From NCBI GenBank assembly GCA_963662155.1, contig OY759271.1, positions 19,003,229-19,067,228 on the forward strand: a DNA stretch of 64,000 nt, written 5' to 3'. The stretch is from Lamellibrachia columna. Lineage: Eukaryota; Annelida; Polychaeta; Sabellida; Siboglinidae. The position numbers and the translations under genes were made by a program. Under the pieces are notes generated by a model. That model was not told where the DNA came from and made no database searches. It worked only from the letters and a program-made list of their open reading frames with translations. Positions 20,796-33,171 of the stretch are shown here, one piece after another (the first letter of the stretch is position 1; each line of letters begins with the position of its first letter).

Positions 20796-23090
20796 CCACG
20801 CTTCAATGGGAATGCCATCTAGTCATGGGGCTTTGCCAAGTTTCATGATTTAGTTTGTAAACATGTATGCATCGTTTTGTAGTAAAGTTATGAGAAAACG
20901 CACCCCCCTGCTCACAAAACGTTCCCCATCATATGTTGTATTAGTTCAATAGCCCCAAAACGCACCCCCCCCCCCAGGAACAACAATGTTTGAACCTTTT
21001 CTAGGCCTAGGCCGAAGTCTACACTTTATTGTAAATTCACTCAACAATACAGAACTGATAATCTACATGTCTTAGCCCTGAGTGAGACATAAAACTGTCC
21101 TGTTGGTGCTCCACTTGTTCTTTTAGTCATGACAATATCATTATTAAATGTACCATACTGTCTCTTAGTGGTTTTGCATGATTAAGTCATGGTAGGCTGG
21201 CCTAACTTTCATATATATCACAAACACTAAAACTGCTGCCACACGCTTCATGATACCACTCTGCACAAGACTGACACTGCAACCAGTCCTCTGTTGGTGG
21301 ATTAGTCTATTTCTCCTGAGAGTAGGTACAAAATTAATCAGGTGTTACTTCGTAACATCTGCAACATTGTTAACATCTGCAACATTGGGAGCTGTCCTGG
21401 TCCACCACGTGTTCTAACCCCTCAGGCAGTTGTTGATATGCTGCCTCTGGTTCTACATATAAACATTGTCCCTCCCACGGTCATCAGTCTTCCTTGGGGT
21501 TTTCCCCTTTCTCCGTCTAATTGTTGTCCTCTGAATTTAATCATACCTCTTGCCCTCCCTCGTGCTTCTCCCTCTTGGTAACCCCCTCCCCTTATCTCCT
21601 CCTCTCAATGCCACATTTTAAATTAACACATTTTTGTAGGGGGACGAAGTTAGCAATTCTGCTATCTGAGCTTGTCGATAGTCGCCCGTCGTGCAGCCTT
21701 TGGAATTGGTAAAAATGCTAGAATTTGCTGCCCGATAGGTTGTGCATCTTGGCCTAGCATGCTTACTGCCATATTCACCTTCTGGCCACCACTTACAACA
21801 TGCTCATGATTCTCAACAACCCGCTCCTGATTAACTACAGTTAATTGTTGTCCCCCTACAGCCTGCTCATGACCAACAACAGAATGCTCCTTGCCAACTA
21901 CACTTGCTCATCATCCCTTACAACATGCTCCTGACCAACTACAACCTGTCCTAGACCCAAAAAACAGCCTGTTCCTGACCAAGTACATCTTCTTCAATAC
22001 CCCAAACAGCCTGTCCTGGTAGGATGATTCCATATTGGCACCTTGTAGGTCGTCTTTTATAGCCAGGTTTTGCCATCTGAAAACAACATCATCATAGCAT
22101 TAAGATCACAATCTCGTGCCCAAACAGACACAGTTTACACCTCTGTGAAATTGTAAAACGCCTTGCTATTATTATATATCAGATAACCCGAATCACTTCA
22201 TAATGTTTAGTAATTGTAAAACAGTTAGCCTTTTATACCTAATGATGCATATGATGTTTAACAATTTATATTTTATATGCACAATGTATTCATAATAATC
22301 TCCGAGTTATTTGTTACTACAAACCTAGGTCTATATTAATGATTGCAAACATGTACATTTGACAGATTTTTATAATTATATTATTATCAGAATAGCCAAG
22401 TCAGCTGAATGTGTGCCTAAAACGCACATCCCGTGTGCGTTTTGAGAATGAGGGTAGGGTGCGTTTTGAGCACAAGCACGTTTTTCGTTTACAAGGTCAT
22501 TTCTCAGATGCGCAGACTTATTTGTCATTGATTTAATGCGATAATTTATGTCAGAAAGTTGAGCGCCTAAATGATCCATGCTATCTGCCATCTTTGGTGA
22601 ATTATCACAGTTTGAAAGTGTCATTTTACCTTGCTGTCACTAAAATCTCCTCATTGCTGCTTTGGCTATCCACCTCTACTGTACAAGGTCAGTGATCATA
22701 TTAAGTTTCAGTCTGTGGGAGGCTGACTACATCCTGTTTTCGGAATACCCTAGAAAGTGGGGGTGGGCCTTTTGTGCACATTGCATGGGCGTCTTAGGCA
22801 ATTTTCCCCATACGTGCTACATTTATTCATTTGTATACCAAACACTAGACTTGAAAGCTACTCGAGGTGGTAGGGTAGCCTGCTTTGTTGCATATGTCAA
22901 CATAGTCCTTATTCGAGTTGGTTTGGGTTCTTTCCAATGCCTCTCAGTCAGTTGAAATTGTATTTTCAACGCGACAGACTACATCTTGATTCGTTGCGAT
23001 TGCATCCCAGTAAAGTCTGGGCCTGGTGGATTTTTCTTTGCTCTCACGCTGAGCTTTAATTTTGCACACACAATCCTGTGATCAGAGCCA
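20796..23090. other. Non-coding stretch with repeated AAAACGCACCC motifs
   Basis: No gene family recognised. The motif AAAACGCACCC or its complement occurs near 20893, 20955 and 22456, with a poly-C run at about 20962-20973, and a hairpin AAAACGCACA-TCCCG-TGTGCGTTTT lies at 22419-22443. The minus-strand open frame 22376-22624 overlaps these motifs and looks incidental. Confidence 0.5.
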
Positions 23091-23099
23091 ATGGTGTCG

Positions 23100-23248
23100 G
23101 AAGAGGAGCGTGCTCTTACTTCCATATCCACATACAAATTAACAAAAACGTGTCATCTCCTATGCCTAACTTCGCGGAGCTAGGCGTAGAATATATAGCT
23201 AGCTTTTGTTTTTGTAATTTGTTACCGTTATATGGAAGTAAGAGTAAT
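23100..23248. repeat. Imperfect inverted repeat, about 38-bp arms
   Basis: GCTCTTACTTCCATATCCAC...AAATTAACAAAAAC at about 23112-23150 pairs with GTTTTTGTAATTTGT...ATATGGAAGTAAGAGTA at about 23206-23246, with a central segment of about 55-60 bases. It resembles the termini of a miniature inverted-repeat element. The outer side continues into the dispersed repeat at 23225-23340. Confidence 0.75.
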
Positions 23249-23340
23249 GTTTGACCACGTGACATGTGTATATGTATGGTAACTATATGAGAAGCTTGGC
23301 GGCTCTAGGTGATCGTTTTCATGGTTAGGTCATAAAGTAA
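23225..23340 (-). repeat. Dispersed repeat, copy B
   Basis: Inverted partner of 18733-18842 (blocks GACCACGTGACATGTGTATA and GAGAAGCTTGGCGGCTCTAG on the + strand). The two copies lie 4.4 kb apart in opposite orientation. Confidence 0.8.
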
Positions 23341-23344
23341 ACAT

Positions 23345-24567
23345 CGCGATAGCAGGACAAGTGGTGGTGATTTCGGCCCTCGAAGAATTCGGCCCAACTG
23401 CCATGTTATTTCGGCAAGGTGATTTTGGTGACTGATGTGACACGCAAGATCTATTCAGTTCTAGCTAGTAATTGATTAGCCTTCACTTTAAGGGTTTGTT
23501 ATTCCTGTACTTGTCATCAAAGGGATGCTAAGTTTAACCTGATACTGTTGAAGTACAATGCTTTGTCTGTTTCGTACAGTGAGTAGGTGTGAATAAGACC
23601 ATGCTTCACATTAAAAATTATTTGACGAAAAACACTGCATAGATCAGACCATATGCAGGTGGCTCCGTTGTATTCACAATACAATAATTGCTTATCGCTG
23701 TAATTGCTCTGTATTTGATTTAATAAATAATCTGGGGAGAATTTCCCCTGAAATCTTAAATATAGAAACAAGATATTATGATAATTGTCATTTTATTTAT
23801 TTAAATTATTCAACTGTATATAATATTATAGTTTTTGGTGTAATATATATGATTGTCTCGTTGACTGCGTGTTAAAATGAAAAATATATATATATTATAT
23901 ATTTAATACATTGAATTTGCATTTGGATCATTATGTGTGTCATGCTATCAGTTTTCAGGAAATAAAAAATAGATGTCTCAGAACTTACTTAGATTTCAAC
24001 CAATGAATAAGTGAGTATACTTAAGCACTTTTGCAAAAAGAACTACGCATTGTCCATGTTGATACTGACTACCGCACGCACACTATATGTATATAGTGTG
24101 TGTATGCATGCGTGCGTATATATATATATATATCCACTAGATAAAACCATTCTTGCAAATTTTTTTGAAGATGTCGATGCCTGTGAAGCGAATGCAAACA
24201 AAAGTAAACATAAAATAAATGAGCTGTTGCTGATATTAAATTTAAGATGTCTAATTTAACTACTTATTGACACTGTAGGAATGTTTTTCCAGAAAACGTT
24301 ATAATAGTCGCCTATGTGAAAAAAAATATTGTGGTTTAATCCTACCAGTTGCATCGTCAGTTATAGTGGCGCCGCTAAACGGAGTTCCTGACAACTTGAC
24401 ACATCCGGAAGGCTTGGCTTATGATGTTTAGTTTTTAATTTTGATTGTTCATTACACAGCATGTGTAATTTTTGGGGTACTTTTGCAGTTTAGCCCCGCA
24501 CCCAAAATAACCACGAAAACGGTCAGTTATAACCGCCAAACTTCGCCACATATATGCTCATGCTACG
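23345..24567. other. No recognisable gene; AT-rich
   Basis: Contains a short TA tract near 23885-23910 and alternating CACACTATATGTATATAGTGTG at about 24078. No protein family recognised. Confidence 0.5.
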
Positions 24568-24672
<105 letters not shown>

Positions 24673-24679
24673 ATATAAT

Positions 24680-25377
24680 ATATGGTAATTTATCGCGAAA
24701 TGTTCACAAACGTTGTTTAGGACCATTGCTCCTTCAATAAGCTGAGTAGACGGTTGTGATCAGGTCGTACATATGGGTAATTTTTGCTCCTTGTGCAATA
24801 TTTGCACGATGATGTCTTTAAAACTGTTTTTCTTATTCGAACCACCTATGTAAGACATACATTTAATAGTTAGCTCTAATGGCATATATTTCGGAAATTA
24901 CTAACAACAATATTAACATTTCTGGTCAAATCCCTGAATTTTCCTGATTATTTTATGTTGGGGAAGTTTTTGTGAAACCGTACATCGCACTACTTCATAC
25001 AGGCAAATGCAGTACAAAATAACATGGATTTCTCATTGAACGTGATGCTTCAGCTGGATACTTTGGATACGCAATGTTTTAAATTAAACTCGTTGGATAA
25101 TAACTTGTGGGAGGTCCCAAAACCGATTTGGGGAAGTTTTTATGCAGCCGTACGTCGCACATTTGCAGATACGTAGTGAGAAGAGTTCAATACATTAGTG
25201 AGAACTATTAATATGCCATCAATAACATATGTGAAGCTAAATATTTGTCAATGGTCTAATGTATAAAGACATTTTCCTACGTTTTACGACACTTTACGGG
25301 CCTTGTAACCGTACGTCGTCCGACACCACCTGAAACCGTACATCGGCAAGAACTGCTTCGTGGCATTTTACCAGGAG
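24680..25377. other. Non-coding stretch with diffuse internal repeats
   Basis: GGGGAAGTTTTTGTGAAACC and GTACATCGCAC at about 24960 recur as GGGGAAGTTTTTATGCAGCC and GTACGTCGCAC at about 25130, and CCGTACATCGGC at about 25335. No coding content recognised. Confidence 0.5.
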
Positions 25378-25595
25378 CTACTCTCTAGTGATCTTAGTGG
25401 GAATTAAAGTGACACCTCTTACATCATGTGGCTGGCTGGTAGGCGTTGTGGCTCTCTCGCACATTCTGTAAGAACCTAGGAATGGCCTCTGCAAAGAACT
25501 ATATAAGAAACGCCAAGCCCACGATAGGGGGCAGTAAGAAGCGACGCAGACGAAGGTGCGACCTGTGATGTATGTGTTAAACAGATTCCCCGATG

Positions 25596-25910
25596 TCACA
25601 ATACAGGAACCGCACAATGTGTGTCCTTATAGCCAAATTTCCAGCACTGTTTGGCCTTTAATCTTCGTGGACCTAGTTGTAGCCTGGCCACAGGAAAGGT
25701 CCATGCGACAATAAAGGAGAAGGCAGACAGGATAATAACAAACAGCTGGGCCTGGGGGTTCTGCCTGGCAGTCCGTTCTAGTGAAACAACGATGACCATC
25801 CTGGAAGTCAGCCCCAAAGCTACGAAACGTGGAATGTGCCAGCAGTCCGTGGCATAATTAAATAGCACACACGTTATGGTCCCAAGACCAGTCCTGAATA
25901 CATGTGCCAC
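25596..25910 (-). CDS. Hypothetical hydrophobic open frame, weak
   Basis: A 104-codon frame with two hydrophobic stretches (FVALGLTSRMVIVVSL and LFVIILSAFSFIVAWTF), each long enough to span a membrane, followed by a Lys/Arg-rich turn. A second hydrophobic frame at 25378-25617 follows in another phase. I do not recognise the family. It could be a decayed membrane-protein gene or chance. No splice-site or promoter support was found. Confidence 0.2.
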   Translation of the reverse strand: MAHVFRTGLGTITCVLFNYATDCWHIPRFVALGLTSRMVIVVSLERTARQNPQAQLFVIILSAFSFIVAWTFPVARLQLGPRRLKAKQCWKFGYKDTHCAVPVL

Positions 25911-26314
25911 GCCCCGCTTAAAAAATTACAGCTATGACAAGGGAGGAGAGTTCCAACGAACATGTCCAGGGTGGGAGAGAATGCAACTGGCGACGAAGCA
26001 AGCGGAGAAGTAGGACGAGAAAGAGAGGTGGTTTCAAAGAGGGGTGACACTATGTAATCAAACAAACTTATGTCGGTTCTGAGGTGCATTTCTTTGATAT
26101 GATACTATATAATCAAACACATCTACTACACTAAAGCACGTTTGACTATTACGTAATATTAGAAGCGCAGAGGGGTTACTTAGATATGCCTCAAGCAGGA
26201 CAAAAGGTCACTAGTACAGATAAACCAATAACAAAATGTCCGAAAAACATGTCTGAAGCAGGTTATAGATGCGTGTTTAAATGCTAGGAGTATAGTAAAT
26301 AAGAATTAAACATT

Positions 26315-27204
26315 ATGGTAGAAGATAATGACTCTCACATAACTGGTATTACCGAATCATGGGTCAACACAGATATAACAGATGCTGAATTAGGATTGAC
26401 AGGATACGTAATGTTTAGGAGAGATCAAATAGGAAGAAGGGGAGGGGGAGTTATTTTATATGTTAACGAATCTATTCAGGCTTATGAAATAAAATTTGAA
26501 AGGAAAGCAGATTACGATGAAGCTGTTTTGGTGCAAAATAGTTTCAGGAAATTCAAAATTAAATCTATTGGATTAGTTTACCAAAGTCCAAACATAAACG
26601 AAGAGGATAACACAAAAATACAAGAAAGTCAGTAAAGGGGAATGTATCATTATGGGAGATTTTAACCATGGACACATACAATGGAAATCTCTAGAGAGTA
26701 CGGGGGTGAGGACCAACAATTTATATTTTTAATTCAGGATAGCTTCCTTATTCATCACGTGCTAGAACCAACCAGGGGAGAAAATGTATAGATATAGTTT
26801 TATCGTCACAAAAAGAATTAGTGGACAATGTAAAAATACATGAACCATTGGGTAACAGTGACCACAATCAAATACATTTTGACATCAATGTAAAATCAGA
26901 AAGTAAAAATAAAAAAACGTATAGGAGAAACTTCCACAAAGGTAACTATAAAGATATGAGAAAATATTTAGCAAAGCTAGATTGGAATAACATGCTGATG
27001 AATAAGACTGCAATTGAATGTTGGAATATTCTCAAATATGAAATTGAGAGTATCATCGATAAATTTGTACCCTTGAAAAAACAAGGAAAACGGTCTAGAA
27101 AGAGACACTTGTCAAAAGAAGCTATTAGCAAACTATATGGAGAGTTTATAGGCGTACCAGAAAGGATGAAGACTATGCAAATTACAAAGAGGCACTTAAC
27201 CTAG
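26315..27204 (+). pseudogene. CR1-like endonuclease and linker
   Basis: 26315-26635 reads ITESWVNTDITDAELGLTGY, MFRRDQIGRRGGGVILYVNE and GLVYQSPNINEED, the APE-type endonuclease middle. After a frame change IMGDFNHGHIQW (near 26650) and LVDNVKIHEPLGNSDHNQIH (26815-26880) give the catalytic SDHN block. The linker DMRKYLAKLDWNNML and FVPLKKQGKRSRKRHLSKEA follows to 27204. The SDH triad is intact, but the gene is split in at least three frames. Confidence 0.8.
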
Positions 27205-27259
27205 CTACAACTGAAATTAGAAAATCTAAAAGAACCTTTGAAAAAATTGGCAGGTAATA

Positions 27260-28654
27260 TAAAAAAATTACAGAGTTTCTATGTTTATGTAAGGAGTAAA
27301 CAGAAAGTTCGAGATAAGGTCGGACCACTGGAAAACAACAGAGGAAAAATAATTTCAGACGGTTTTCAAATGGCAGAGGTCCTGAATGAGTATTTCAGCT
27401 AAGTTTTTACCACAGAAGATATCAGCTCACTTCCAGTTCCATTTAGTAAATTTGAGGGCAATAAATCAGAACATTTAGGGCAGTTATTTGTAACTCTTGA
27501 AATGATAGCAAAGAAAATTAAGAAGATGAAAGATAATAAACCACCTGGAGTTGATGGGATACCACCAAAACTGCTTAAGGAAATTGTTGAGCAAATTAAT
27601 ACACCACTTGTTTAACTTATCCCTAGAAGAAGGAATAGTTCCTTCAGAATGGAAAGAAGCAAAAATTAAAAGCCAGAAAATTACAGACCAGCGAGTTTAA
27701 CATCAGTTGTATGTAAATTACTCAAAACATTAATTAGAGACCACATGGTGGAATTCCTTGTAAAAAATAAATTAATAAATACATCTCAACATAGGTTTCT
27801 AAAAGCAAGATTATGTCTAACCAATCTTGCATGTTTTTTGGAAGAATTTACAAAGTAGGTAGATGACGGGTCACCAGTGGATGTTGTCTACTTAGATTTT
27901 CTGAAAGCTTTCGATAAAGTGCCACATCAAAGATTGTTACTTAAACTAAAAGCCCATGGCATAGGTAATGATGTAATCAACTGGGTAGAAAAGTGGCTTA
28001 CACACAGAAGATAGAGAGTAATAGTAGATGGTGAGATTTCAAACTGGAAATCGGTTTTGAGTGGGCTATTAGGCCCTATACAGTTTTTAATATATATAAA
28101 TGATTTGGAAGATAACATATCTAGCAAAGTACTCAAATTTGCTGCGATGGACTAGTGTCCCGTCCAGGAGAGTCAGTATAACTGCACTCTAAGTTGCTTC
28201 GCACTACAGAAACCAGGTTTAAGCACTGGCCATATAAGCCTTCCTAAGGCGTAATGCCTGGGGGATGATTTTACCTACCTACCTACTCAAATTTGCAGAT
28301 GACACAAAAGTATTCAGAAAGGTTACTAATGATAGAGATAAATAAAGTTTACAGGATGATCTAGATAAATTAGTTAAATGGTCAGAAAAATGGCAAATGT
28401 TATTAAATTTTTGGAAGTGTAAATGTATACACATAGGAGAGGGAAACATGGATGAAGAATATAAAATGGGGGATGCTGTACTAGGTAGAACCACACAAGA
28501 AAAGGACTTAGGAGTAACATTTAGTGCCGACATGAAAGTTTCAGAGCAATGTGGGATTGCTGCTTCGAAAGGAAATCAAATTCTAGGGCTAATTAGGAGG
28601 CCGTATCGTAAAAAAGGACATAGACAGGCTAGAATGAAAACAACGAAGAGCTAA
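27260..28654 (+). pseudogene. CR1-like reverse transcriptase, interrupted
   Basis: Blocks in order: DNKPPGVDGIPPKLLKEIV (about 27535), RPASLTSVVCKLLKTLIRDH (27690-27745), DVVYLDFLKAFDKVPHQRLL (27880-27935), AHGIGNDVINWVEKWLTHRR (27952-28010), then FADDTKVFRKVT after the insertion at about 28290, KWQMLLNFWKCKCIHIGEGN and TTQEKDLGVTFSADMKV. FADD is the catalytic pair of aspartates. The conserved GVPQGSVLGP block is degraded to a gap near 28065. Several stops are visible. Confidence 0.82.
28143..28283 (+). mobile_element. Short SINE-like element with 13-bp target duplication
   Basis: Begins TGCGATGGACTAGTGTCCCG and ends GATGATTTTACCTACCTACC, a simple-repeat 3' tail. TACTCAAATTTGC occurs on both sides (28130-28142 and 28284-28296), which proves insertion into the RT gene: removing the insert restores the KFADD coding sequence. 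At 141 bp it is the 3' part of a SINE or a LINE-tail-derived sequence. Confidence 0.88.
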
Positions 28655-28710
28655 AAATTATTCCAGAACTCAAAGACCTTAGTTACGAAAGTCGCTTATT
28701 ACAATGTGGT

Positions 28711-29007
28711 TTGACAACACTAGAGACCAGGAGACTAAGAGGAGACCAAATAGAAGTGTTTAAAATAGTGAACGGTTATAAGGATGTTGATAGGAATGTT
28801 CTTCAACTTAAAGAAGGCAGTAGAACCAGAGGACACAAAGCAGCATTAGTTAAGGAGCAGTGTAGGTTGGACATGACAAAGTACTCTTTCTCACAGAGGG
28901 TGATAAATGAATGGAACAAACTGCCAAATGATTGTGTTAATGCTAGTAGTATGAATATGTTTAAAAATAGAATTGACAGATATTTTATAAGGGTGGGCTA
29001 CACATAG
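28711..29007 (+). pseudogene. CR1-like ORF2 C-terminal domain
   Basis: Reads LETRRLRGDQIEVFKIVNGY, SRTRGHKAALVKEQCRLDMT, KYSFSQRVINEWNKLPNDCV and MFKNRIDRYF, the conserved end of CR1/L2 ORF2 proteins, finishing in TAG at 29005-29007. A frame break at about 28640 separates it from the RT. Confidence 0.85.
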
Positions 29008-29130
29008 ATGAGAAAATTGTTGGACTCTTGATAAGCCAATGGCTTCCTTGTCCACTTGCCATCTAGAACTTGTTGTTTGGGATGGCAATCTTGTTAAATC
29101 TTGTAATGATTTTTGACAAATGAATACATT

Positions 29131-30420
29131 TCAACTCACATCATGGCTTTGACAATTCACCAACTCAATTTATTAATGATGTTTCTATAGTGAATATAAA
29201 AAGAATATGATGTAATCACATAAAGAACATGCATACAAATTATTTTGCGTATCCAGGTACGTATACAAAAAAGACTCTAAAGCTACATGAAACTTGATCA
29301 GCGGTCTCCGAAGTAATATACGCTATTCTACTGGAAATTATAGTATGTGCAACTGTACATCTGCAGTTGTAAACTATCTAGGAACTGATAGCTATAACTC
29401 CAATAATGCACCCAGTTGAAAAGCCCATGTTATGTACTTCTCAATGGATACCTTTCCCTTGTAATGGCATCTTATAATATAATAACGTCACGTTTAAAAA
29501 ACATCACAGTCGGAGAGTGCAAATGATTTCAACGTTAGCCCAAACAGAGAAAAGGTTTGACGAATATACCTTACTGAGTCCCAAGCACAAATACATTATT
29601 GTACACGTATATAACGTGAAATATCACAAGTAATTATATACTAAATAAGTGTAATGACCTTTCAAACTACAAGGAATTGTGTGCAGACGCACAGTTTCAG
29701 ATCTTAAGTGTTTACAACTACTCGCAACTTCACCTAGCATAACCAACCAGGCAACCTATTCAAAATTGTAATTTAATAGCCTATACATAAAAAAATAAAA
29801 CTATCAGATAAAAACCTTTTCAGCAACATTAAAGATACTAGTATTTTAGTTGTATGTAACACCCACAGCGCACAGTCCACCACAAACTCCTGCGTTAGCT
29901 CAAGTTTGGGCTGTTTGGAGTATAACCACTTCAGACTTTGAGAAGTCGTTGGTAACTTGTGGGCGATAATCGGTGAATACATGGTGCGCTGCTGAGTCAA
30001 TGACGTCACTACTCGAGGGTCTTTCATTTTCATTGCGCAAACAGTCTGCGCATATAGAGCTGAGCCCAGATAATTATGAGTGTGTAAGGTGTGTGCTTGC
30101 TCGAATTTCACGCTTATGTAGTCACTTTGCGATTGTTTAATGCAAGCGTGCATCGGCGTACAAATAGCGAAAGGTACATAGTTCAATCTGGTTCAATTTA
30201 TAAATAATTTGCATGCCCAGGTGCGTAGAATGCATGGTTTATCCAAGACGTATTTGCAATGTTTTCAGTTTGTTGTCGCGCAATATCGCCAAAGTGGGTC
30301 GGAACCTCGTTCTGGGTGCAGACGTAACAGAGAAACGTGTGAGTTCGTAAGACGACTCCTGACGATAAAGAATGCATAATTAAAATGTATGTAGATTAAT
30401 TACCTTACCTGTTAAATGTA
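29131..30420. other. No recognisable gene upstream of SHOC2
   Basis: A 137-codon minus-strand frame at 29773-30186 has no family resemblance. The rest is AT-rich, non-repetitive sequence. Confidence 0.5.
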
Positions 30421-30920
30421 CGTGACCCCGTCGGCAAAATGGCCGCCTCAAAAGACTTATGGTATTTGATCGCAAACGCGCCTGAGGAATCGTGGTGACT
30501 CGTGCGCTGTCATCCTGTCCGGACCCTGATTCTGGAAATAACACTTGAGCGTGACTAACTAGCGAAGGCGTTCCGTGTATAGCAATACCGTCGACGTTAC
30601 ATCACCAGTGGGAGACTGATATTTGAGGGGTTTAATGATTAAGTAGTTAGTGTGGCCCACAATTTGGGTCTATTCATCAGCCATACACGCAGTCTGCTAT
30701 TCTATTATTGGTCACTATAATTATTGTGAGTCATATATCCCATGGGCAGGTGCCATCTATACGGCATACTTACTCTTATGGCAACGCGACAGCAAACTGA
30801 GTTGTTTTGTGAGTGACTTGTGTTATTAAGGACTATTTCTTGATTGTTTTTCTCACTGTGGGGCCTGAACTAATGCGCCACCGAGATTGTTAACACAACT
30901 AACCAAGTCGGAATAGAGTA
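30421..30920 (+). promoter_or_regulatory. Probable SHOC2 promoter / 5' UTR region
   Basis: AAAATGGCCGCC at 30436-30447 fits a YY1-type element, common just downstream of start sites of TATA-less housekeeping genes. No TATA box is evident. The last in-frame stop is close to the ATG at 30921, so no coding extension is likely. Whether there are untranslated exons cannot be told. Confidence 0.35.
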
Positions 30921-31223
30921 ATGATTCGCAGAGGAAGTGGCAAAACTAGCCGTGATTCTAGTTCAGAAGCTGCAGCTAGATTAGCCGACTACAGAGGCGC
31001 ACAGAGCACCCCGTTGCTTGCCACAACTGGTTTTGCTTGTGCAAGTTTGACAGGAGTGAGTGCTGACACCACGCCGGGCACTGCCCGCAACAAATGTACA
31101 TCTGACAGTCTCCATAACAACATGGCAGATCTGAGTGGCGCTATGCATGAGATGTCGATGGTTGGCAGTTCACATACCGACCACAAAGAGTCGCGGGACG
31201 TCCCGACTAAGGAACCACTGAAG
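30921..31223 (+). CDS. SHOC2: SHOC2, coding exon 1 (disordered N-terminus)
   Basis: ATG at 30921 opens 101 codons, ending AAG|GTAAGC at 31223/31224 in phase 0. The protein start MIRRGSGKTSRDSSSEAAAR is Ser/Thr/Lys-rich and low in hydrophobics, as expected for the unstructured N-terminus of SHOC2. SHOC2 is the leucine-rich-repeat scaffold that with MRAS and PP1C dephosphorylates the inhibitory 14-3-3 site of RAF kinases, switching on RAS-ERK signalling at the membrane. This exon alone has no diagnostic motif; assignment depends on the phase-compatible splice to exon 2. An alternative is that it belongs to another transcript. Confidence 0.65.
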
Positions 31224-33171
31224 GTAAGCCTAATGATTGTCTTGTTTTGTGGTCAGTGTTTTGTGTAAATCTTCTAACTTTCATCTCGGTAGTCATTTGA
31301 AGATCAGTTTCACCTTCATCAGTTATTCCACAATCATTTTTATATAAATTCCACTAGATCAAAACATTGATTTCAAGTTACATGGTATGCCAAATTGCCA
31401 ATGTTTACTTTGTGAGCTATTTTTAGCGATTGATGGAATTTTGCCCAAAATAAAATATGTTTGCTGTTTTACCGACCACTGGTTTTTAATAATTATCATA
31501 AGGCGTAACAAAAATAGATTGTTTCCGGTTATCTGGTGACCCTAATAGTTTATCTGCTGAAGAACAAAAAAATGCACAAATGATTGAACAGATTCAATTA
31601 TAGCCAAAGACAGGACTGGTGTCAATTACAATTTGCAGTGTAATATATTACTATTACTTAATTTCCTTTCTATTACAGTATTACTCTTATATGCTGAAGG
31701 CAGTGTAATACATTACTATTACATTTTAAGATACAACAATTACTATTAACTTTTCTCGTTGGAAATATTTTGTATATGTATGTATGTTGTGTTCCTTCAG
31801 TAGTAGCGCAGTTCGCAATGTTCAATAATTCCTTATTCAAGTAATTATAAATCTATTATTTATTGGTCTTGTTTTTTTTTCCATACAATATCCAAACTGA
31901 TATGTGCTGAAAATTCTAAAGCTGATAGGACTCATGTTCACTCAGAGTTGGTCCAAAAGTTGGTATTAGTTGCTGGATTTTGTTCAAACATTACCCAACA
32001 GGGCAGTGAGCTGTGATGATTGATGTTAAAAACAGTCAACTTAGTGATGGAACCCTTATGCATTAATAATGATTCATCAGTGAATAAATGGCCAGCATGT
32101 AGGGTCTGTCACCATACAACATACAGGATAGGGGGAAGGGGGTTGATATTTATGCTTAACAACCTAAAGAAATATAATTTTTATATATTTTTATATTCTT
32201 ATATTTTTATAAATTTTTATATTCTGTTCTAACTATTACCATCACTTGAATATTTGTAATCTTTGCTTTTACATATTGCTATTACTTTAGGTGTACAAAA
32301 TAAGCAGTTTTGCTCAGGGAGTTAATTTGCCATTTTAAACTGTAAACATAACCGGTTACAGAGTCCTCTGTATCTTCGACCCACAACCATGGTTTTATTC
32401 TTAGCTGATAGATGTCACACATGTTATGAACATCTTGTATTACAGATATACATGGCATCTATTCAAGTTGATGCAAAAAGTAGTGTTGAAGAAACTATTA
32501 TGGGTAGTTGATCTGCATCAATTGTATCAATATATTTAGTTTTAATAACTTGACTTTGTTGTCCACGTCCACGAATGGACAGCTGCGCTAGCTAATGAAA
32601 TGATTTAAGACTCTACTTTTGCTGTGCAGAATGTTTGGATAAGTTTTTATTTGTTCAAAGATTTATTATGCTCCATAAAGTGGTGGCAGGTTTCTAATAA
32701 AATATAAGAATCTGCCATATAAGCTGTCCTGTCAGAAATACTTGTTAGACTCCAATGTTAGAAACTAAAATCTATTTACTGTATATTTTAAACACATGAC
32801 TTTAAACACACTTTATTGGCAATTGAAATATCACATTGAATTTCAAATATGTAATGCATCATCACTCACGTGAGGTCCAAATTGCATGCGCACATTGAAA
32901 AAAATAATAGTGTAAAGATTTTACATATATTATAGTAAGATATTCATATGGGAAACATACTACATGTTATGTTTCGGTATTTTATAAATACATAGGCAGG
33001 TGTGGTTCGCGCTAAACGTTTATTGTCTCACAAAGGTGACGCGAATAATGTTTTGCCTACCGCTATCACATATCATAGTGTACCGTGCGGTGTGTATCGC
33101 GATACACCAGTGTATCGTTTCGGCCCTAATTATAAGTATCCTCTTGCCTTACCATGTTCTTCCCATTGCAG
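31224..33171 (+). other. SHOC2 intron 1
   Basis: GT at 31224 and AG at 33170-33171 after a TTCTTCCCATTGCAG tract. AT-rich, with no gene inside. A GTGTATCGCGATACAC palindrome lies near 33093-33108. Confidence 0.6.

Larger units (their letters stand above)
26290..29130 (+). mobile_element. CR1-like LINE, nearly full ORF2, decayed, containing a short insertion
   Basis: Endonuclease (26315-27200), linker, RT (27480-28640) and C-terminal domain (28711-29007) follow in the right order on the + strand, then a 3' UTR of about 120 bases. ORF1 and the first part of the endonuclease were not found. The element carries a SINE-like insertion at 28143-28283 within the RT palm. It lies about 1.8 kb upstream of the SHOC2 start codon. 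Many stops and frameshifts show it is inactive. Confidence 0.85.

Noticed and set aside
29773..30186. 137-codon minus-strand gene divergent from SHOC2
   Set aside because: No recognisable domain, amino-acid composition typical of random AT-rich sequence, and no support from splice or promoter signals.
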